Shown piece by piece: positions 59,656 through 64,000 of a stretch of 64,000 bases of DNA. The notes beneath the pieces were generated by a model that was given only the letters and a program-made list of their open reading frames with translations, was not told the origin of the DNA and made no database searches. Every line of letters starts with the position of its first letter. The stretch's first letter is position 1. The stretch covers positions 62,001 through 126,000 of the forward strand of contig CAJNDS010002427.1 of assembly GCA_905221605.1 (NCBI GenBank). The letters are read 5' to 3'. The DNA is from Symbiodinium natans (Eukaryota; Sar; Dinophyceae; Suessiales; Symbiodiniaceae). The translations under genes and the position numbers were made by a program.

Positions 59656-60510
59656 CTCCAGTGTGATTGTGGGTTTGATAGGGGGCTTGTTGGTCAATTA
59701 TAATGGCCAAGGCAGCAGCTCATCAGCGTGTGCCCTTAAGTCCTGCAAGTCACCAAGAAACCGAAGAGGAACACAAAGAGGATGTCAAAAATAAAGCTGC
59801 AAATCTTGCCTTCAGACTCAGAAAATGATTTCCACAGCACCATCCGAACTTCCAGCAGCATCCGCACGACGGTAACAGGAGGTCGCCGGCTCCATCCTGT
59901 CCCCCCCCCTCGGGTCCTCTGCGAAAAGCATCGACTCTCTTAGACCTGGTCACATCTTTGGTTTTCTCTCAAACGTTTGGGGGACGGGGGGAACGAAAGC
60001 TAGTCCGGTTGCTGGAAGGGCCACCTTTGTTGACCGAGCCGAGTTAAGGTGAGGGTTCGGAACCTGGATATGGCAGTGACGCCAAGCATCAAGGTTTGGC
60101 GTGGCAGGCCCGCCACCTAGGAAAAAACAAACATGTCTAGGAGAAAAAAAGGGCCCGACACACCTTGGAAAAAACAACACACCTGGGAGGAAAAAGGGAT
60201 CCCGCCACATCTACGAAAGAAAAGACCGCAGAACCAGGGGAACAAGGGACCAAGGGAGCCCACCACACCCAAGGGAAAATAAAGGCGCGCCACACCTATG
60301 ACAAGAGGCCCCCGCCACACCTAGGAAAAGGAGACCCCTGCCACACGTAGGAGAAAAAAAACGCCGGACCCCGCGACCCTCCTCGAACTTGAAATACCCG
60401 AAACCTTCCGGGTTTCCCTCAAAGACCCCCCACATCAATCCTCCCCCACCCCCCCTCCGAAACCCCGGAATCCAACAAACCACAATCCCCAAACAACGAC
60501 CCAAACCATT
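59656..60510. other. Probable intron or spacer; A/C-rich with short repeats
   Basis: Between 60100 and 60360 phrases such as CCACACCTAGGA plus AAAAAA recur at irregular spacing (about six times), so this is a degenerate tandem repeat. No exon was seen. Confidence 0.4.
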
Positions 60511-60677
60511 GCCCGGGCCAGGCGAGTTATACAGTCATGTACAGTCTCTCCCCCTCTTCCTCCCTCTCCGCCAAGGATGAGGTCCGGACCCAGCTCATCC
60601 AACTCCTCGCTGTCAGGAGACAGCAGGTAGTCGTAGTTCTTCAGAAGCACTGACCTGACCTCAAAGAATCCGAGCAC
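60511..60677 (-). CDS. Exon candidate, product unknown
   Basis: The minus-strand frame reads FFEVRSVLLKNYDYLLSPDS, then EELDELGPDLILGGEGG and TVHDCITRLARAM, all typical of a folded protein. It lies about 0.86 kb upstream of the exon at 59466..59655 and may belong to the same gene. Beyond about 60511 the frame becomes low complexity. Confidence 0.4.
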
Positions 60678-61303
60678 TTCGGGGAGCCCTGTGTGCTTCT
60701 TTCACCGGTAGGAATTCAGAAACCCCCCCTTCTGTTCGGCTTTTTCAAGGAGCCTTCAGGGTCTCCAGACACCTCTCCAAGGACCTAAGACACACAGGAA
60801 TTCAACGACATCAGGACAGCAGAAGAGGAATGCAAAGAAGAATATGAGAAGGGTGAATAGAGGATGAAAACAATACGGTACAATGCGAACAAGCGAGGGG
60901 GTTCAGACTAAGAAGCACAAGGAGAGCATCAGGGCGCAAGAGAGGAAGACAAGACGAGTTTCAGAGAAGAGTGTTAACGACATTGATAACCATATGAAGG
61001 GTAAATATCAGACGGGCACGAAGCATGCAGCGATGAAAAGGCAAGCAAAAAGCGTACCAGAGGAATACTACATGATTTCCTAGAAACAAACCCCAATTAG
61101 GAACATCGCGGCTTCTAAGCCGAAAAACCCACCCGAACCCTAGCCTTGAAGTGACCACCCCCCTGCAGACTTCAACGACTTGTGTTGGACAACTCAAGGG
61201 GAATCTAAACACAAACCAGGTCTCTCAGTTTGCCTCATGCGCTGAATTCTGGCATCGATTCCAAAATGACGTCACGGACTGCACTATCATGTGTACAAAA
61301 GCG

Positions 61304-61531
61304 CTAGGACAAAGACTTCTTGTGCAAAGTGCCAGGATAGTACTTGCTGTCGTTTTTGCGTCGGCATCTCATGCACATGGCTTCAATACGTGCTGCCCAT
61401 CTGCGAAGTTCGCACATCAACGAGGACAATACAATCACAAGATCCGAAAGAACCAGCTCATGAACGCTGATGTTTTCGGCGGGCCGCTTTACATTAACCT
61501 GGGGTAGATAGATGCTGGCAGTGAATCCCAT
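61304..61531 (-). CDS. Weak exon candidate, product unknown
   Basis: A minus-strand frame reads SVHELVLSDLVIVLSSLMCE then RRWAARIEAMCMRCRRK. It is hydrophobic, then basic. A plus-strand frame of similar length overlaps. No family was recognised. Confidence 0.22.
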   Translation of the reverse strand: MGFTASIYLPQVNVKRPAENISVHELVLSDLVIVLSSLMCELRRWAARIEAMCMRCRRKNDSKYYPGTLHKKSLS

Positions 61532-63037
61532 GAGACGCTCTATTTAGTTTTTGCGCTACTTGAAAGGCCCAAGAAGCTGGCCGGGTTTGGGGGTTCCCTC
61601 CCAGCTTCTGGGGGCAAGACCCAAGAAGGCAACTTTCCCATGGCGGAAATTAACAAGGGCCTTTGGGAAAAAAATAGCAGAAATAGGCTCAGTTCAAGAA
61701 CAACTCCGCCCCAAAACTGGCCCCGGCCTCGGGCTTCAAGGCCAGAACAAGGTCGACCACCTTGGCTGCCAGAAGGTTGAGGAGGAGCCGTTTTGCAAAG
61801 GAACATAACAGGCCCATCTAGACTCAACCAGAAGCACACATAAGCATGCTGCACAATGCCTGAAGCCTGTGCTTCTCTCAGAGTGTACACACATTTGTAT
61901 AGAACGAATGAAGACACCGAGACACCACGCCTACACCAAGGATGAAAGCCATGAGAAGAACAGCTGGAAGCCGCAGCCGCAGCTGCAGCAGCAGAAGAAG
62001 CAGAAGCCCCAGCAGCTCCTGCTGCAACTTGTGTAGATATCCTTCGATTCAACCCAGAATCCTGCAAGCCGGTTGAAAACAACAAATCTATATACAGGTT
62101 TCCTTATCCTTAACACCCCATTGGCCTGTTGTCAAGCCAGTTCAATAGGAGCAGTTTGATCGCTCCTTTTTCCATGAGTCCTTTCTCACGAATTGTTTCA
62201 CATCAGCTCTCTGAGAGCACCGCACCCTGCGGCCACGGTCCATCCAAGGAGGCGCAGCTCAGCTCCTGCACAATTCAAGCAATTCGAAGACCATCCATCA
62301 GACATCGGTAGAATCTGTTTAGAGTCAGGTAAGGTTATCTAGAATCTAGATCTGCTTATGCTGCCCGAGTGACTTCGTAGAGAAAGGCATATGGCGTAGA
62401 TGCAGCTCACGAATAAATAGAAGCTAGCTGCTGGCTTGACGCGCAACAAAACGATTCCAGGCAAAAGTACCAGGACATGATGAATCCAGCTCCCAAGCAG
62501 TACAAGTGCCTGGAACCTCCACGCCCACTCTTTTCACGTTCACATGTGTGGGTCTTGTCTCTATGGACAGTTGGTACTGTGTACCTGCTCACGCATGCTG
62601 CTGCGAAGTTTGTAGTGCACATCACCCTGACATGGTGTCGGGCAGACACAGTGCTCAAGTTCGCAACAACGTGAAGAGCGATCGAAAATCAAAGACTTGT
62701 GGCGTGTATTCGCCTGATAAGATATCTAGTGCGCGCGGTCCTTGTACTGTGTTGCAGAATTACAAGTCTTAACTTTGTTTTGATAAGTGGGCCGACATGC
62801 TTGGGACTGTAGCTGATTATGGGGTCGTTCATTGCTTCAAGCCAAACCGCTTGGACTAGGCCGCGTTAGACTGTGCAAGGGGAGAATAATGGCCAACAAG
62901 CATCTCCCTAACATATCTTAAGATGAGGGGGGAGAGCCAATAGGCAATGTGTGCAGACTCAAGGCCAAATCTCACACTTTCTGTGCCGTTTGAGCCCCGG
63001 ACTGCTAAAAATCGGCTACAGGCGAAGCCCTGAATTT
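61532..63037. other. 3' flank of the right-edge gene; no clear gene
   Basis: An Ala-coding GCT-rich stretch near 61960-62020 (minus strand) is the only notable composition. No convincing exon was seen. Confidence 0.4.
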
Positions 63038-64000
63038 TTAAGATCCGAAAGTCACTGACACGCCCACGTGCTTGATGACGGCAGACAAATAACCACAGGG
63101 ATTGCGCGGGAGGCCGTTCACGCCGCGCGCGCGGGCCTTGTTCAGGATGTCCTTGAAGGAGACTGTGGCATACGAGGGCTCCGAGTTGTCCTGTGGCCAG
63201 ACGGTGAAGCTCACGGTCTGCTGTGTGAGGTCAGCATTGACCTCCAGCCAGTCACCAATCTCCAAGCACTTCACCCTCTGTGGGCATCGTTCTACCTCAT
63301 CGTGGACACGGATGCAAATCCGGCCTGTCCGGTTGGCAAAGACTGAGACGATCTTCTGGATGTTCTTGGTGCAGGGAAGGTCAGAGGAGAGGATGAAGCC
63401 GACACCATCTGCGCTGCAGAGCTCCCCATCTGTGAACTGGACGGCGTAGCGCACAGTGCCTTGAAAGTGGACCTTGTTCTCGCAAACGATGCTGAGCCGG
63501 CCCTTGTTCTGCGTCTTCGTAAAGGTGCGAGCATCGTTATCCAGAACTCCCATGCTGTTGTTCTTCTGGTGGAAGCGATGGGACTTGCCGAAGGGAGGCC
63601 CGGCCATCAGAGCGCCAGACAGCTGGACCGGCCGACGGAGGTTCTCGAAACCGTCCTCCTTAGGGTCCTTTTCCTCTCGAGGCACGGTCCTCAGCATGGG
63701 TGGAGCATTGGTCGTCAATGCCTGCCCTGGGAAGTGCGGCACGGCGGCCATGGCAAATGGCAGCATCCCCATGCCGAAAGGCACATAGGGCATGGCAGGC
63801 ACTGCCACCATCATGCCCTGCTGAACCTGAGGCTGAACCTGAGGCTGAACCTGAGGCTGAACCTGAAGCTGAACCTGAGGCTGCATGTGAGGCTGAACCT
63901 GAGGCTGCATGTGAGGCTGAACCTGAGGCTGCATGTTGATTGCCTGCAATGGCACGCCCATGCCCTTGGACGCGACTTGCGGTTCTGGGTTTGGCGGCAA
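63038..64000 (-). CDS. 3' part of a Q/P/V-repeat protein with a conserved C-terminal beta-rich domain
   Basis: An uninterrupted 320-codon frame enters from the right edge and ends at TAA (63038), with no intron. Three parts can be seen. Residues about 20-62 are tetrapeptide repeats (QPQV, QPHM). Residues about 63-130 are Met/Pro-rich and disordered-looking. Residues about 140-320 look folded, with alternating strands (NKGRLSIVCENKVHFQGTVR, ADGVGFILSSDLPCTKNIQK, IVSVFANRTGRICIRV, LEIGDWLEVNADL, HVGVSVTFGS). I recall similar C-terminal domains in many dinoflagellate proteins of unknown function, often with low-complexity N-termini. A lectin- or SPRY-like sandwich is a guess. The true start is outside the window. 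Confidence 0.85.
   Translation of the reverse strand: MPPNPEPQVASKGMGVPLQAINMQPQVQPHMQPQVQPHMQPQVQLQVQPQVQPQVQPQVQQGMMVAVPAMPYVPFGMGMLPFAMAAVPHFPGQALTTNAPPMLRTVPREEKDPKEDGFENLRRPVQLSGALMAGPPFGKSHRFHQKNNSMGVLDNDARTFTKTQNKGRLSIVCENKVHFQGTVRYAVQFTDGELCSADGVGFILSSDLPCTKNIQKIVSVFANRTGRICIRVHDEVERCPQRVKCLEIGDWLEVNADLTQQTVSFTVWPQDNSEPSYATVSFKDILNKARARGVNGLPRNPCGYLSAVIKHVGVSVTFGS
63815..63942. repeat. 12-bp coding minisatellite
   Basis: About ten copies of a 12-bp unit (AGGCTGAACCTG and the variant AGGCTGCATGTG) encode QVQP and HMQP in the minus-strand gene. The same DNA gives a spurious EAEP-repeat frame on the plus strand. Confidence 0.92.

Noticed and set aside
63700-63939. Plus-strand frame of EAEPEA repeats
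   Set aside because: It is the antisense of the 12-bp coding minisatellite in the minus-strand gene. The minus frame continues into a well-formed domain.

Overview
The window reads as nuclear DNA of a dinoflagellate (alveolate). The evidence is scattered TTTAGGG/CCCTAAA arrays outside any telomere, very many microsatellites and poly-C/poly-G runs, genes cut into short exons, and introns whose 5' splice sites are mostly GC or GA rather than GT. Every gene I can support lies on the minus strand. This fits the one-directional gene blocks known in dinoflagellates. No rRNA, tRNA, spliced-leader RNA, CRISPR array or recognisable transposase was seen.

The best-resolved gene is a complete selenoprotein O (SelO/YdiU protein AMPylase) at 7685..17565. 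I rebuilt it by hand as 19 coding exons whose phases agree at every junction, giving about 617 residues. It starts with a Ser/Arg/Ala-rich targeting peptide and ends Met-Thr-UGA-Ser-Ser-stop. This is the family's C-terminal U-S-S, so the UGA is read as selenocysteine. The 3' UTR carries a GC-rich hairpin just past the stop and, further on, a stem-loop with all parts of a SECIS element, with a GUGA core. SelO introns hold telomere-like arrays, a 280-bp GTA/GTC microsatellite and G-rich minisatellites.

Other layout, left to right: the 5' end of a gene leaving the left edge (1..142); a sparse stretch to 7.5 kb; SelO; an unknown gene around 18.4-19.9 kb; a repeat-rich, gene-poor stretch at 20-30 kb with weak exon candidates; a GC-rich, frame-broken gene at 30.5-31.9 kb; an unknown multi-exon gene at 32.6-35.3 kb with a palindromic 43-bp tandem array inside it; an unknown multi-exon gene at 37.8-39.5 kb; the C-terminal exons of a PARP-type ADP-ribosyltransferase at 39.75-40.34 kb, with what looks like the start of a PARP catalytic domain at 46.6-46.75 kb; a 368-bp telomere-like array at 45.9 kb; a dense run of unknown exons at 47.2-52 kb; glycosyltransferase-like exon fragments at 55.2, 59.5 and 60.5 kb; an EF-hand-like gene at 57.4-58.2 kb; and at the right edge the 3' part of a Q/P/V-repeat protein with a conserved C-terminal beta-rich domain.

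Exon calls outside SelO, the right-edge gene and the PARP end rest on open frame, composition and splice-site pattern only. Transcript data would be needed to join them. No operon logic applies; expression in this group is expected to use spliced-leader trans-splicing.
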